Of a stretch of DNA of 64,000 nt, positions 41,930-50,955 are shown in pieces. The notes beneath the pieces were generated by a model. It saw only the letters and a list, made by a program, of their open reading frames with translations. It was not told where the DNA came from and made no database searches. Location: NCBI GenBank assembly GCA_047601745.1, contig JASGIS010000001.1:992001-1056000 (forward strand), in the 5' to 3' direction. Each line of letters begins with the position of its first letter. Position 1 is the stretch's first letter. The stretch comes from JAKPAM01 sp047601745. GTDB taxonomy: Bacteria > Pseudomonadota > Gammaproteobacteria > Burkholderiales > Burkholderiaceae_E. Position numbers and translations under genes: made by a program.

Positions 41930-44900
41930 TCAGGGACGGAACTGAAGCGCGCGCGGCACCAGCCGCGCCGGCGCCGACGCGATCCGGCAGGCGTCGGGCA
42001 GCCACTCGCAGACGCGCTGGCGGGTCTCGCGCGGATCGATCATCTCTTCCATCTGGAAGCGGTTCAACGGCCCGATCGGCCCGCGTACGCTCTCGATCCG
42101 TGCTTCGATCTCGGCGCGCAGCGCCGCCGGATCGGCCGCTTCGGCCAACTGGCGCTTGTACGCGGCCTCGATGCCGCCCTCGGGCGGAATGCCGCCGACG
42201 TCGGCCGACGGCCAGACCACCCGCGCGGCGACGGCCGCACGCGGCGTCGCGTAGTTGTTGCCGGCCACGCCGAAGCTGCGCCGCATGATCACCGTGAAGA
42301 TCGGCACCGATACCTGCGCGAACGCGACCATCCATTCGCCGCCCTTGCGGATCGTGCCGGCGATCTCGTTCTCGATGCCGACGGCGAAACCCGGGTTGTC
42401 GACGAGGTTCAGGATCGGGACGTGGAACAGATCGCACAGGTCGAGGTGGCGGCGCAGCTTGTCGCAACCGTCGGCGGTCAGCGCACCGCCGTTGACGTGC
42501 CGGCTGTCCGACGCGATCACGCCCATCACGCGGCCGTCCATGCGCACGAAACCGGTCACCTGGTCGGTGCCCCACAACGGCCCGATCTCGAAGAACGAAT
42601 CGCGATCGGCGATCAGCCGGATCGCGCGGCGGATGTCGAACGTGGCCGTGCGCTTGCGCGGCACCAGCGTCAGCAGCTCGTCGTCGCGGCGATCCGGCGG
42701 ATCGGCCGGATCGGGCGCGATCGCCGGCGGCGCCTCGTAGACGCTGGCCGGCAGGTACGACAGGAAGCGGCGCGTCATCGCCATCGCTTGCTCCTCGGTC
42801 TCGGCGAGGTTGTCGACCGCGCCGTTGCGGCAGTGGATGTGCCAGCCGCCGAGCTCCTCCTTCGTCACGTCGTAACCCATCGCGTGCGACACCACCGGCG
42901 GCCCGGCGACGAACAGCTGCGACATGTCGCGCACCATCACCGAGAAGTGGCCGAGCACGGCCTTGGCCGCGCCGATGCCGACGACGCTGCCGAGCAGCAG
43001 GTTGACGACGGGCACCGTCGCCAGTTGCTCGGCGTACAGCGTGCTGCCCAGGTGCCCGGGCAGGAACGAGCCGCCGCCGCCGGTCACGCGCGGACGTCCG
43101 GCGACGATCGCGCCGCTGCTCTCCTTGGCCGAAGACGGCGCGCTCTCCTGCTTGGGCACCATCGCCGCGACGCTGCCGCCGCCGGACGAACCGTCGAGCA
43201 GCCTGACCGAGGGCACGCGCAGTTCGAGCGACAGCGCGTCGAGGTAGCGGCTCTTCTGCCCGATCGCGCCGTCGGCATGTCCGCCCCGCGACGTGAAGTC
43301 GTCGGCGCAGACGATCGCCGACCGGCCCTCGATGCGGCCGGTGCCGCCGACGTGGTTGGCCGGCGTGAAATCGGCGATCCGGCCGTCGGCGTCGTACGAC
43401 GCGAAGCCGGCCAGGCTGCCGACCTCGCGGAAGCTGCCCTCGTCGAGCAGCAGCGCGATGCGCTCGCGGCAGGTCAGCTTGCCGCGGTCGCGCTGACGCA
43501 CGACGCCCGGATCGGTCGAACCCGGCGCGAGCCGGCGGTGGGCGATCGCCTGCAGCGTGCGGACGTCGTCGAGCATCGGTTGCCAGCCCTGGTCGCGCGC
43601 GCCGGCTCGCGCCGCGCTCGCCGGCGCCGCCTCGTCCTCATCGCCGTCGTCGAGCGGCCGGATCGCCGCCAGCACCTGGCCCGTCCGCACGGCCTGCCCC
43701 GGCGCCAGCGCGAGCAGCGCCGACACCCGGCCCGAGGCCGGCGCGCCGATCGTCGTCTCCATCTTCATCGCGGTGACGACCAGCAACGGATCGCCGGCCC
43801 GCACGCGATCGCCTTCGGCGGCCAGCACCTCGACCACCGCGCCGTCCTGCGGACATTCGACGGCCAGGTCGCCGTCCGGCACCGACGCCGACGCGAGCGG
43901 CGCCGCGGTGCCGGCGCCCGTCGCGCCGGCCAGCCCCGCCGTCGCGCGGGCGCCTCGCCCGATCGCCGCGGCCTGCTGGTCGAGCAGACGCCGCACCGGG
44001 CCGGGATCACCGGCGGCCGATGCGCCGCCGGCCAGTGCCGGCTCTTCCGACAGCAGCGTCGTACGCGCGTCGCCGGCGCGAAAGGCCGGCGCGGACAGGA
44101 TCGCGCGCAATTGCGCGGCGTTGGTCGGCACGCCGACGATCTGGAACTCGTCGAGCGCGCGCAGCGCGCGCTCGACCGCCGACGCGAAGCTGCCCGACGA
44201 GTTCGACTGCGCGACCAGCTTGGCCAGCAGCGGATCGAACTGCGGCGGCGGCGCCAGGCCCAGATACCCGCAGCCGTCGACCCGCACGCCGGGCCCCGAC
44301 GGCTCGCGATACGCGCTCAGCGTGCCGGCGCCGGTCGCGACGACCCTGGCCTGGATCGCGTAGCCGCGCGGCGCACCGACCTGGGCCTGGCCGGCCAGGC
44401 CCAGATCGGCCAGCGACTCGCCCGCCGCGATCCGGAACTGCGCCTCGACCAGATCGATCGCCATCACCTGCTCGGTGATCGTGTGCTCGACCTGGATGCG
44501 CGGATTGCATTCGATGAAGTAGTGGCGGCCCGCCTCGGGATCGACGAGGAACTCGACGGTGCCGGCGTTCTCGTAGCGCGCCGCCCGCGCGAGCTTCAAC
44601 GCGTCGTCGAGGATCCGCTGCCGCAGGCCCTCGTCCAGGCCGGGCGCCGGCGCGACCTCGACGACCTTCTGGTTGCGAAGCTGCACCGAGCAGTCGCGCT
44701 CGCGCAGATGCACGACGTTGCCGTGCCGGTCGCCGAGCACCTGCACCTCGATGTGCCGCGGCCGTTCGATCCGCCGCTCCAGGAACAGCGCGGCGTCGCC
44801 GAACGCCGCCAGCGCCTCGCCCTGGCAGCGGGCGAAGGCCTCGGCCATGTCCTCGGCCCGCTCGACGGCGCGCATGCCGCGCCCGCCGCCGCCCGCGGCG

Positions 44901-45391
44901 GCCTTCAGCATCACCGGGTAGCCGACCTCGGCGGCGAACGCCAACGCATCATCGACCGACGACAGCGCCGACGGCGTGCCCGGAATCACCGGCACCTGCA
45001 GCGACTGCGCGAACGCGCGGGCGCGCACCTTGTCGCCGAACATCGCCAACGCATCGGGATCAGGGCCGACGAAACGCAGGCCCTCGGCCGCGCAGCGGCG
45101 CGCGAAAGCCGCGTTCTCGGACAGGAAGCCATAACCCGGGTGCACGGCATCGCAGCCGGTCGACCCGGCCGCGGCGACGATCGCGTCGATATCGAGGTAC
45201 GCGCGCACGGGATCGGCCCCGGCGGGCAATCCGCCGCCGATCTCGATCGCGCGCACGCCCATCGTCGTGTGCAGCGACATCGCGTCGACCGGCGCGTGCA
45301 CGGTGACCGATTCGATTCCCAATGCCGATGCGGCGCGCGCGATCCGCACCGCGATCTCGCCCCGATTGGCGATCAATACCCGCTTGAACAT
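41930..45391 (-). CDS. Single-chain biotin-dependent acyl-CoA carboxylase (BC-BCCP-CT fusion)
   Basis: A 1153-residue three-part enzyme. Residues 1-450 are biotin carboxylase (IANRGEIAVRIARAA, GGGGRGMR, FIECNPRIQVEHTITE). Residues about 505-595 are the biotin carrier with biotinylated Lys543 in TAMKMET. Residues about 620-1153 are the carboxyltransferase, with both halves (GHFSVMVRDMSQLFVAGPP; LVDNPGFAVGIENE). It carboxylates an acyl-CoA, making malonyl-CoA-type products. Most bacteria split these parts; one-chain carboxylases are known for long-chain acyl-CoA. Substrate is not readable. Grouped with a Bug receptor and SDR on the minus strand. Confidence 0.92.
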   Translation of the reverse strand: MFKRVLIANRGEIAVRIARAASALGIESVTVHAPVDAMSLHTTMGVRAIEIGGGLPAGADPVRAYLDIDAIVAAAGSTGCDAVHPGYGFLSENAAFARRCAAEGLRFVGPDPDALAMFGDKVRARAFAQSLQVPVIPGTPSALSSVDDALAFAAEVGYPVMLKAAAGGGGRGMRAVERAEDMAEAFARCQGEALAAFGDAALFLERRIERPRHIEVQVLGDRHGNVVHLRERDCSVQLRNQKVVEVAPAPGLDEGLRQRILDDALKLARAARYENAGTVEFLVDPEAGRHYFIECNPRIQVEHTITEQVMAIDLVEAQFRIAAGESLADLGLAGQAQVGAPRGYAIQARVVATGAGTLSAYREPSGPGVRVDGCGYLGLAPPPQFDPLLAKLVAQSNSSGSFASAVERALRALDEFQIVGVPTNAAQLRAILSAPAFRAGDARTTLLSEEPALAGGASAAGDPGPVRRLLDQQAAAIGRGARATAGLAGATGAGTAAPLASASVPDGDLAVECPQDGAVVEVLAAEGDRVRAGDPLLVVTAMKMETTIGAPASGRVSALLALAPGQAVRTGQVLAAIRPLDDGDEDEAAPASAARAGARDQGWQPMLDDVRTLQAIAHRRLAPGSTDPGVVRQRDRGKLTCRERIALLLDEGSFREVGSLAGFASYDADGRIADFTPANHVGGTGRIEGRSAIVCADDFTSRGGHADGAIGQKSRYLDALSLELRVPSVRLLDGSSGGGSVAAMVPKQESAPSSAKESSGAIVAGRPRVTGGGGSFLPGHLGSTLYAEQLATVPVVNLLLGSVVGIGAAKAVLGHFSVMVRDMSQLFVAGPPVVSHAMGYDVTKEELGGWHIHCRNGAVDNLAETEEQAMAMTRRFLSYLPASVYEAPPAIAPDPADPPDRRDDELLTLVPRKRTATFDIRRAIRLIADRDSFFEIGPLWGTDQVTGFVRMDGRVMGVIASDSRHVNGGALTADGCDKLRRHLDLCDLFHVPILNLVDNPGFAVGIENEIAGTIRKGGEWMVAFAQVSVPIFTVIMRRSFGVAGNNYATPRAAVAARVVWPSADVGGIPPEGGIEAAYKRQLAEAADPAALRAEIEARIESVRGPIGPLNRFQMEEMIDPRETRQRVCEWLPDACRIASAPARLVPRALQFRP

Positions 45392-45514
45392 CTGCCTCCA
45401 CCTCTCGTCGTCATCCGCCGCTGCGACGACGCCAAGCGTCGCCGCACGGCCAGAGTAGTTCAGACGACGGAGCGGCCACCGAGTATCGAAGGACGAACCG
45501 CCGGGGCGGGACGG

Positions 45515-46135
45515 TCAGAACCGGTAACCGATGCCCACGCCGAACAGCCAGGGATCGAGCTTGAACTCGCCGACCTTGTTGCCGAAGGATTTGACGTCGA
45601 CGCCCAGCTTGAGCTTCTTGACGTCGACGTTCAGGTACAGGTTCTTCTGGATCTCGTAGTCGAAGCCGATCTGCGCGGCCAGTCCGAAGCTGCTCTTCTC
45701 GACCGACGGACCCAGCGCCGCGTCGACCGCCGAATCGAAACGCACGCTGGAGATGCGCGTGTAGTTCAGCCCTGCGCCGACGTACGGCTTGAACGCGCCG
45801 AAGTCGGTGAAGTGGTACTGCGCGAGCAGCGTCGGCGGCAGATGCTTGAGCGAACCGATCTTGTCGCCGCCCGCGCGCAGGTCATGCTTCTGCGGGTAAG
45901 TGAGGATCAGTTCGACCGCGAAGTTCGGCGAGAAGAAGTACGAGACGTCGACCTCGGGAATCCACTTGTTGTTGACCGACAGGTCCAACCCGGTCGAATC
46001 CCTGTTCTGGCTGTCGAGGTAGACGGCGCGGGCGCGAACCATCCAGGGCGACGCCTGCTGCGCCTGCGCAGTCAGCGGAATCGAGGTAGCAGCAGCCAGA
46101 GCCAGGACGGCGATCGTGATCGATGTTCTTTTCAT
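45515..46135 (-). CDS. OmpW-family outer-membrane protein
   Basis: A 206-residue beta-barrel with signal peptide (residues 1-25, ending AQAQQ). The OmpW pattern is clear: SPWMVRARAVYLDSQN, WIPEVDVSYFFSPNFAVELILTYPQKHDL, LPPTLLAQYHF, FKPYVGAGLNYTRI, and the ending VGIGYRF with C-terminal Phe. OmpW proteins form narrow hydrophobic channels. AGAGAA precedes the ATG. The 243-base upstream region holds a hexamer repeat tract. Confidence 0.92.
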   Translation of the reverse strand: MKRTSITIAVLALAAATSIPLTAQAQQASPWMVRARAVYLDSQNRDSTGLDLSVNNKWIPEVDVSYFFSPNFAVELILTYPQKHDLRAGGDKIGSLKHLPPTLLAQYHFTDFGAFKPYVGAGLNYTRISSVRFDSAVDAALGPSVEKSSFGLAAQIGFDYEIQKNLYLNVDVKKLKLGVDVKSFGNKVGEFKLDPWLFGVGIGYRF

Positions 46136-46307
46136 GAGAGTTCTCTTGCGGCAGTTTGAATCGCTTGTTTTTTCCTGCTCGACCATTAGAACCCGGACCC
46201 GGCCGAGGCGGCCTGTGCTGGATCAACTTCCGCATCGATCGCGCGAACGCGCCGCGCAGCGGGTCGATCAGCCCCGCGCGGCCCGCCGGATACCGCTCCG
46301 GCTCTCG

Positions 46308-46373
46308 CTCCTGTTTTTGTTTTTGCTCTTGCTCCTGCTCTTGCTCCTGCCCCCGACCCCGACCCCGACCCCG
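46308..46373. repeat. Hexamer cascade upstream of the OmpW-like gene
   Basis: Eleven 6-bp units run without gaps: CTCCTG, TTTTTG x2, CTCTTG, CTCCTG, CTCTTG, CTCCTG, CCCCCG, then ACCCCG x3. The + strand is almost purely pyrimidine within units. The tract begins just downstream of a lipoprotein stop (46379 side) and about 170 bases upstream of the OmpW-like ATG. Confidence 0.92.
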
Positions 46374-46378
46374 ATCAT

Positions 46379-47026
46379 CTATTCGGCATGCCCCCAGATG
46401 TCCAGCGGCCTGCGATCGTCGTCGGCGATCAGCCGGAAGCGCGCCGGCCGGTAGTCGTCGTCGGGCACCAGCGTGCCGCGGCTGGACGCGGGCAGACCCG
46501 CGCAGCCCGCCGCCGAGAGGACGAGCTGCAACGCGCCGGGCAGCGAGCTGCGGCTCAGTTGACCGCTGAGCCGACAGACCGAATCGCCGGCGACGATGCT
46601 GCCGTCGCCGCGGATCGAAAAGCGCGCCACCTCGCCGTCGGCCAGCCGCGTGACGTAGCCGCCGGCCAGCGATGTCGCGTCGATCGCCGCCGGCTTCGGC
46701 AACGCACTGCTGTGCAGCAGCGTCACCGTCCTGACGGCGCCCGGCGCCGGCACGGCCTGCCACGAATCGTCGCCGGCCGCGCGCCGGTAGATCTGCGTGG
46801 CGCGGTCGTCGCCGTCGGCCAGCACCAGCAGTCGCGAACCGTCGGCGGCCGCATAGTACTTGCCGACCGTCGGCGACGACTCATCGCCGACCGAGACCAC
46901 GTAGCGGCCTTCGGCGAGGTCGTCGACCGCGACCGCCGCCGAATCGTCGTGATGACCGCCGCCGCCGCAGGCGGTCAGCACCAGCGCGGCCGAAAGCCCC
47001 GCGAACCATCCATGCATCCGTTGCAT
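46379..47026 (-). CDS. Predicted lipoprotein of unknown function
   Basis: A 215-residue protein beginning MQRMHGWFAGLSAALVLTAC, with lipobox Cys20, followed by GGGGHH. GAGGAG lies 7 bases before ATG 47026. The mature part is beta-rich and acidic (EGRYVVSVGDESSPTVGKYYAAADGS) and has two later Cys (VCRLSG, AAGCAGL) that could pair. I do not recognise the family. It follows the SurE-like gene by 11 bases, so the two probably share a transcript and both products act outside the cytoplasm. Confidence 0.8.
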   Translation of the reverse strand: MQRMHGWFAGLSAALVLTACGGGGHHDDSAAVAVDDLAEGRYVVSVGDESSPTVGKYYAAADGSRLLVLADGDDRATQIYRRAAGDDSWQAVPAPGAVRTVTLLHSSALPKPAAIDATSLAGGYVTRLADGEVARFSIRGDGSIVAGDSVCRLSGQLSRSSLPGALQLVLSAAGCAGLPASSRGTLVPDDDYRPARFRLIADDDRRPLDIWGHAE

Positions 47027-47037
47027 CGAAGGTCTCC

Positions 47038-47991
47038 TCACTGCGCGAGCAGGTCGCGCAGGCGCAGGCGCAGCCACTCCTGGCCGGCCACCCGGTGCTC
47101 GAAGCCGACCTGCATCGCGGTCACCGATACCTTGGTCTTGTAGACGACCGATTCGTCGTCGGCCTGATCGGCGGTGGGCGCGACCGGATTGAGACCCAGC
47201 ACGACGCCATAAGGCACCGAGTTCCGGAACGTCAATGTATAAGCTTCATAAGTGCCGAAGCGCGAGAAGACGAACGGCAGGTCCGGCGTCGGCGCATTGG
47301 GGAAGTTGACGTTCAGCGCCAGGCCCTGCGGCAGCAGCGGGCCGCTGCCGGCCTTGGCCCGCAACGCGTCGATCAGCTTGACCGTCATCTGCGCGACGAC
47401 CGTCGAATACGGATTGGCCAGCGCGGTATTGTCGGTGGTATCGGTACCCGCGCTGACGGCGATCGCCGGAATACCGCGCGCGCCCGCCGCCTGGACGTTG
47501 CCGACCGTGCCCGAACTGTTGACGATCTTGCCGATGTTGCCGCCCTCGTTCGGACCCGACAGCACCAGATCGGGCGGTTTGCCCCAGCGGCCCTGCGCCA
47601 GCACGTCCAGGCCGTACAGCGTGGCCGACACCGGCGTGCCGTGCACGTAGTTATAGTCGCCGTTCGTGAAGCCGGCCTTGGTGAACGGGCCGACCGCCGG
47701 CGCGCCGATCGGCGCCGCACCGTTGCGGCAGCCGTTCCATTGGTTGATCTGGTCCCGGTCGTTGTCGGCAGTGATGACGTCGGTGCTGTACATCACGATC
47801 CCCGCACCGCGGCCGCTCTGTCCGCTGCAGGGCACCGAGACCAGCACGTCGTGGCCGGCGGCCTTCAGCGTGTCGTACAACGCCTTGACGTTGCTGGACA
47901 TGCCGTCGTCGTTGGAAATGAGGATGTTCAGCGCGAGGGCTGGGCTGGCGCAGGCAGCAAGCGCCGCCGCCGCAAGAGGGCGAAGGTTCAC
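47038..47991 (-). CDS. SurE-like 5'/3'-nucleotidase with signal peptide
   Basis: The 317-residue protein has the SurE phosphatase signature NILISNDDG, with metal ligands Asp28 and Asp29, and SGPNEGGNIGKIVNSSGTVG, then GIPAIAVS. SurE normally is cytoplasmic and about 250 residues; this one starts with a clear signal peptide (MNLRPLAAAALAACASPALA), so it should work in the periplasm or outside. It may release phosphate from nucleotides or other phosphomonoesters. GGGAG precedes the ATG. It pairs with the lipoprotein gene downstream. Confidence 0.9.
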   Translation of the reverse strand: MNLRPLAAAALAACASPALALNILISNDDGMSSNVKALYDTLKAAGHDVLVSVPCSGQSGRGAGIVMYSTDVITADNDRDQINQWNGCRNGAAPIGAPAVGPFTKAGFTNGDYNYVHGTPVSATLYGLDVLAQGRWGKPPDLVLSGPNEGGNIGKIVNSSGTVGNVQAAGARGIPAIAVSAGTDTTDNTALANPYSTVVAQMTVKLIDALRAKAGSGPLLPQGLALNVNFPNAPTPDLPFVFSRFGTYEAYTLTFRNSVPYGVVLGLNPVAPTADQADDESVVYKTKVSVTAMQVGFEHRVAGQEWLRLRLRDLLAQ

Positions 47992-48339
47992 AGCGTCTCC
48001 CGGTTTATCGTTGGATTTGTCAGTTTCGTGCGATGAACTGTAACCCGAAGCCCGGGGCGCACGGGGTCCGAAAACAATACGACAGGAACGATTCGCTAAG
48101 GAATGGAACGGACGCCCGCTTCGTGGCGGGCACCTGGCTTTCAGCGGTGCGGCGGCGCATCGGCCACCGTCCTCGCCCCGCCCTTCGCCCTTCGCCCTTC
48201 GCCCTTCGCCTTCCCCCCTCCGTCCCCCAGCGGCGCAGCGGCCGTACCGGGCTGCCGTGCGCGGCAGACGCCGCCGGCCTCAGCACCGCCGGCCTCAGCG
48301 CAGGTGGCCCAGCGCAGGTGGCCTCAGCGCAGGCGGCCT
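47992..48339. other. Intergenic 348 bases, two repeat tracts
   Basis: No gene is convincing here. The left part is the promoter region of the SurE-like gene. The right part holds the CCCTTCG and 15-bp repeat tracts listed separately. Confidence 0.6.
48181..48208. repeat. Four CCCTTCG tandem repeats
   Basis: Four perfect 7-bp units CCCTTCG run from 48181 to 48208, followed by a partial copy. They lie between the convergent ends of nothing else coding and upstream of the SurE-like gene. Confidence 0.88.
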
Positions 48340-48350
48340 TCAGCGCAGGT
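48276..48350. repeat. Five imperfect 15-bp repeats overlapping the SulP stop
   Basis: Units of 14-16 bp with consensus GGCCTCAGCGCAGGT run from 48276. The last unit (48335-48350) contains the SulP stop codon (48342-48340, minus strand) and its final codons; the other four lie beyond the gene. Confidence 0.85.
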
Positions 48351-49902
48351 GGCCGCTGAGCCGCCGGTGGAACGCCTGGCTGCGCGGATCCAGGCCGACG
48401 AAGCTCACGTCGATGCCGTGGCGGCGGTATTTGGTCTCGATCGCGTCGAGCGCGGCGACCGTCGATGCGTCCCAGATCTGCGAGCGCGAGAAGTCGACGA
48501 CGACCTTGCGCGGATCGCTGCCATAAGCGAAGCGCTCGAACAGATCGTTGCTGCTGCCGAAGAACAGCGGCCCCTCGATCCGATAGTGCGCGACGGCGCC
48601 GTCGGCGCTGACCGAGCGCTCGGCGCCGATCACGCTGGCCACCCGCCGCGCGAACAGCATCATCGCCAGCAGCACGCCGCCGGCGACGCCCAGCGCCAGG
48701 TTGCCGGTGCCGACGGTGATCGCCACGGCCAGCAGCATGACGGCCGTTTCCGGATACGGCATGCGCTTGAGCGTGGCCGGGCTCAGGCTGTGCCAGTTCA
48801 GCGTCTTGAGCGCGACGATCATCATCACGGCGGCCAGCGCCACCATCGGAATCCGCGCCATCAGCGCGCTCAGGCCGGTGACCAGCAGCAGCAGCACCAG
48901 CGCCGCCGCGACCGTCGAGATCCGCGTGCGCGCCCGGCCCAGCTCGACGTTGACGACCGTCTGGCCAATCATCGCGCAACCGGCGATGCCGCCGTAGCCG
49001 CCGGCGCACAGGTTCGCGACGCCCAGCGCCCACGATTCGCGCGACTTGTTCGAGCGCGTGTCGGTGATGTCGTCGACGAGCTTGGCCGTCAACAGCGATT
49101 CGAGCAGGCCGACGAAGGCCACGCTCAACGCGGTCGGCCAGACGATGCGCAGCGTCTGCCAGTCGAACGGCACGAGCCACGGGGTCGCCGACGGCAGCCC
49201 CGGCGCCATCGATCCCTCGCCGCCGACGGTCGGCACGTTCAGGCCGAAACCCATGACGATCGCGGTAACGACGACGATCGCCACCAGCGGCGACGGCACG
49301 ACCCGGGTCAACCGCGGCAGGAACTGGACGATCAGCACGGTGACGGCGAACAGGCCATAGACGACGGCCGGCTTGTCGACGACGTGCGGCACCTGCGCGA
49401 AGAAGATCAGGATGCCCAGCGCGTTGACGAAGCCCAGCATCACCGATCGCGGCACGTAGCGCATGACCTTGGCCAGGCCGGTCAGGCCGAACACGATCTG
49501 CACGACACCGGCCAGCAGCACGCAGGGCAGAATGTAGCCGACGCCGTGCTCGCGCACCATCGGCGCGACGACCAGCGCGACCGAGCCGGCGGCGGCCGTG
49601 ACCATCGCCGAGCGCCCGCCGAGCACCGACATCACCAGGCCGAGCACGACCGACGCGAACAGCGCCGACTTCGGGTCGACGCCGGAGATCACCGAGAACG
49701 AGATCACCTCCGGGATCAACGCCAGCGACGTAATCACGCCGGCCAGGATCTCGCGCGTCAGCACCCGCGGCGAGCGCAGCGCGGCCAGCCAGTGGTCGCC
49801 GTCGCCGGCCGACGCATCGGGATCGGGCACATGGGGATCGGGCGCGCCGGTCGCGGCGGGTTCGGAAGAGGAAGAAGCGAGAACGTTCATGATGCCAATC
49901 AT
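48340..49902 (-). CDS. SulP-family anion transporter with STAS domain
   Basis: The 520-residue inner-membrane protein has about twelve hydrophobic segments from residue 50 to 430 (start REILAGVITSLALIPEVISFSVISGVDP) and a C-terminal STAS domain (VVVDFSRSQIWDASTVAALD). SulP proteins move sulfate or bicarbonate. It is the last gene of the sulfate-ester operon, so sulfate is the likely ion: either export of sulfate freed by the sulfatase or its uptake. ATG 49902 is used; ATG 49890 is an alternative. It starts 15 bases after the FGE gene. Confidence 0.9.
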   Translation of the reverse strand: MIGIMNVLASSSSEPAATGAPDPHVPDPDASAGDGDHWLAALRSPRVLTREILAGVITSLALIPEVISFSVISGVDPKSALFASVVLGLVMSVLGGRSAMVTAAAGSVALVVAPMVREHGVGYILPCVLLAGVVQIVFGLTGLAKVMRYVPRSVMLGFVNALGILIFFAQVPHVVDKPAVVYGLFAVTVLIVQFLPRLTRVVPSPLVAIVVVTAIVMGFGLNVPTVGGEGSMAPGLPSATPWLVPFDWQTLRIVWPTALSVAFVGLLESLLTAKLVDDITDTRSNKSRESWALGVANLCAGGYGGIAGCAMIGQTVVNVELGRARTRISTVAAALVLLLLVTGLSALMARIPMVALAAVMMIVALKTLNWHSLSPATLKRMPYPETAVMLLAVAITVGTGNLALGVAGGVLLAMMLFARRVASVIGAERSVSADGAVAHYRIEGPLFFGSSNDLFERFAYGSDPRKVVVDFSRSQIWDASTVAALDAIETKYRRHGIDVSFVGLDPRSQAFHRRLSGHLR

Positions 49903-49917
49903 CCGCAGGTCGAGGTG

Positions 49918-50943
49918 TCAGGCGCGCACGATGCAGCGAAAGCCGATGTGGCTGGTGGCCGAATCCAGGCTCTGGCCCTGGCGCGCGGCCGGACGATAAC
50001 GCAAACAGTAGTTGGGCGCGCACAGGTGCGAGCCGCCCTTGACCACGTGCCGGATGCCGGGGTCGGCCGGATCGGCGGGCGCGCAGCAGGCCTTGGCGTC
50101 GGCCTCGCCGGGCGTCTGCCCCCAGCGCGTGCGCGTCCACTCCCAGACGTTGCCGACGACGTCGTACAGGCCGTAGCCGTTGGGCGGATAGGTCCGCACC
50201 GGCGAGGTCCGTTCGAAGCCGTCGTCGAGCGTGTTCTGCCACGGGAACTCGCCCTGCCAGGTGTTGGCCATCGCCTTGCCGCCGGGCGCCATCTCGTCGC
50301 CCCACGGGAAGACCGCGCCGTCGAGGCCGCCGCGCGCCGCGTATTCCCATTCGGCTTCGGTGGGCAGGCTCTTGCCGGCCCATTCGGCATAAGCGAGCGC
50401 ATCGGCATAAGCGACGTGCACGACCGGATGATCCATCAGGTCGGCGATCGAGCTGTCCGGCCCGTACGGATGGCGCCAGTCGGCGCCGATCACGTAGGTC
50501 CACCAGTTGCGCGCATCGCGCAGCCCGACGCGGCCCGGCGGCGGCGTGAAAACCGGCGAGCCCGGCCGCAGCAGCGCCGGATCGGCGTCCGGATACAGCG
50601 CCGGGTCCGGCGGCCGCTCGGACAACGTCCGGTAACCAGTCGCGTCGACGAATCGCGCGAAATCGGCATTGGTCACCGGCGTCGGATCGATCCAGAAACC
50701 GCCGACCTGCATCGGCCGCGCGGGCCGCTCCTCGCGGTAGTGGCGATCCGATCCCATCAGGAAACGGCCCGGCGCGATCCGGACCATGCCGGCGGTCGGC
50801 GCGCCGCCGACGGCAGGCGCCACGCCGGACTGGCCGGCGGCGGAGACAGCAGCGGCGGAGGCGGCAGCGGCAGCCGCCGCCGCGCGCCGGGCGCAACAGG
50901 CCTTGATCGGGGGCGTGCCGCCCCCAGCGGTCGACGGCTGCAT
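49918..50943 (-). CDS. Formylglycine-generating enzyme (sulfatase-modifying factor)
   Basis: FGE oxidises the Cys of CxPxR in sulfatases to formylglycine. The 341-residue protein has the family fold: GRFLMGSDRHYREERPARPMQ, WIDPTPVTNADFARFVDATGY, SLPTEAEWEYAARGG, DVVGNVWEWT. The copper-binding catalytic pair Cys308 and Cys313 lies in GGSHLCAPNYCLRYR, followed by GFRC. The first 50 residues are a poly-Ala extension without a clear signal peptide, so it should work in the cytoplasm. It is 12 bases after the sulfatase gene, its obvious client. Confidence 0.94.
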   Translation of the reverse strand: MQPSTAGGGTPPIKACCARRAAAAAAAASAAAVSAAGQSGVAPAVGGAPTAGMVRIAPGRFLMGSDRHYREERPARPMQVGGFWIDPTPVTNADFARFVDATGYRTLSERPPDPALYPDADPALLRPGSPVFTPPPGRVGLRDARNWWTYVIGADWRHPYGPDSSIADLMDHPVVHVAYADALAYAEWAGKSLPTEAEWEYAARGGLDGAVFPWGDEMAPGGKAMANTWQGEFPWQNTLDDGFERTSPVRTYPPNGYGLYDVVGNVWEWTRTRWGQTPGEADAKACCAPADPADPGIRHVVKGGSHLCAPNYCLRYRPAARQGQSLDSATSHIGFRCIVRA

Positions 50944-50955
50944 CGCTTCGCTCCG

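Noticed and set aside
41708..46159. A 1483-codon open frame on the plus strand
   Set aside because: It is antisense to the acyl-CoA carboxylase and neighbours, is rich in Arg, His and Asp as expected of a GC-rich shadow frame, and has no recognisable domain.
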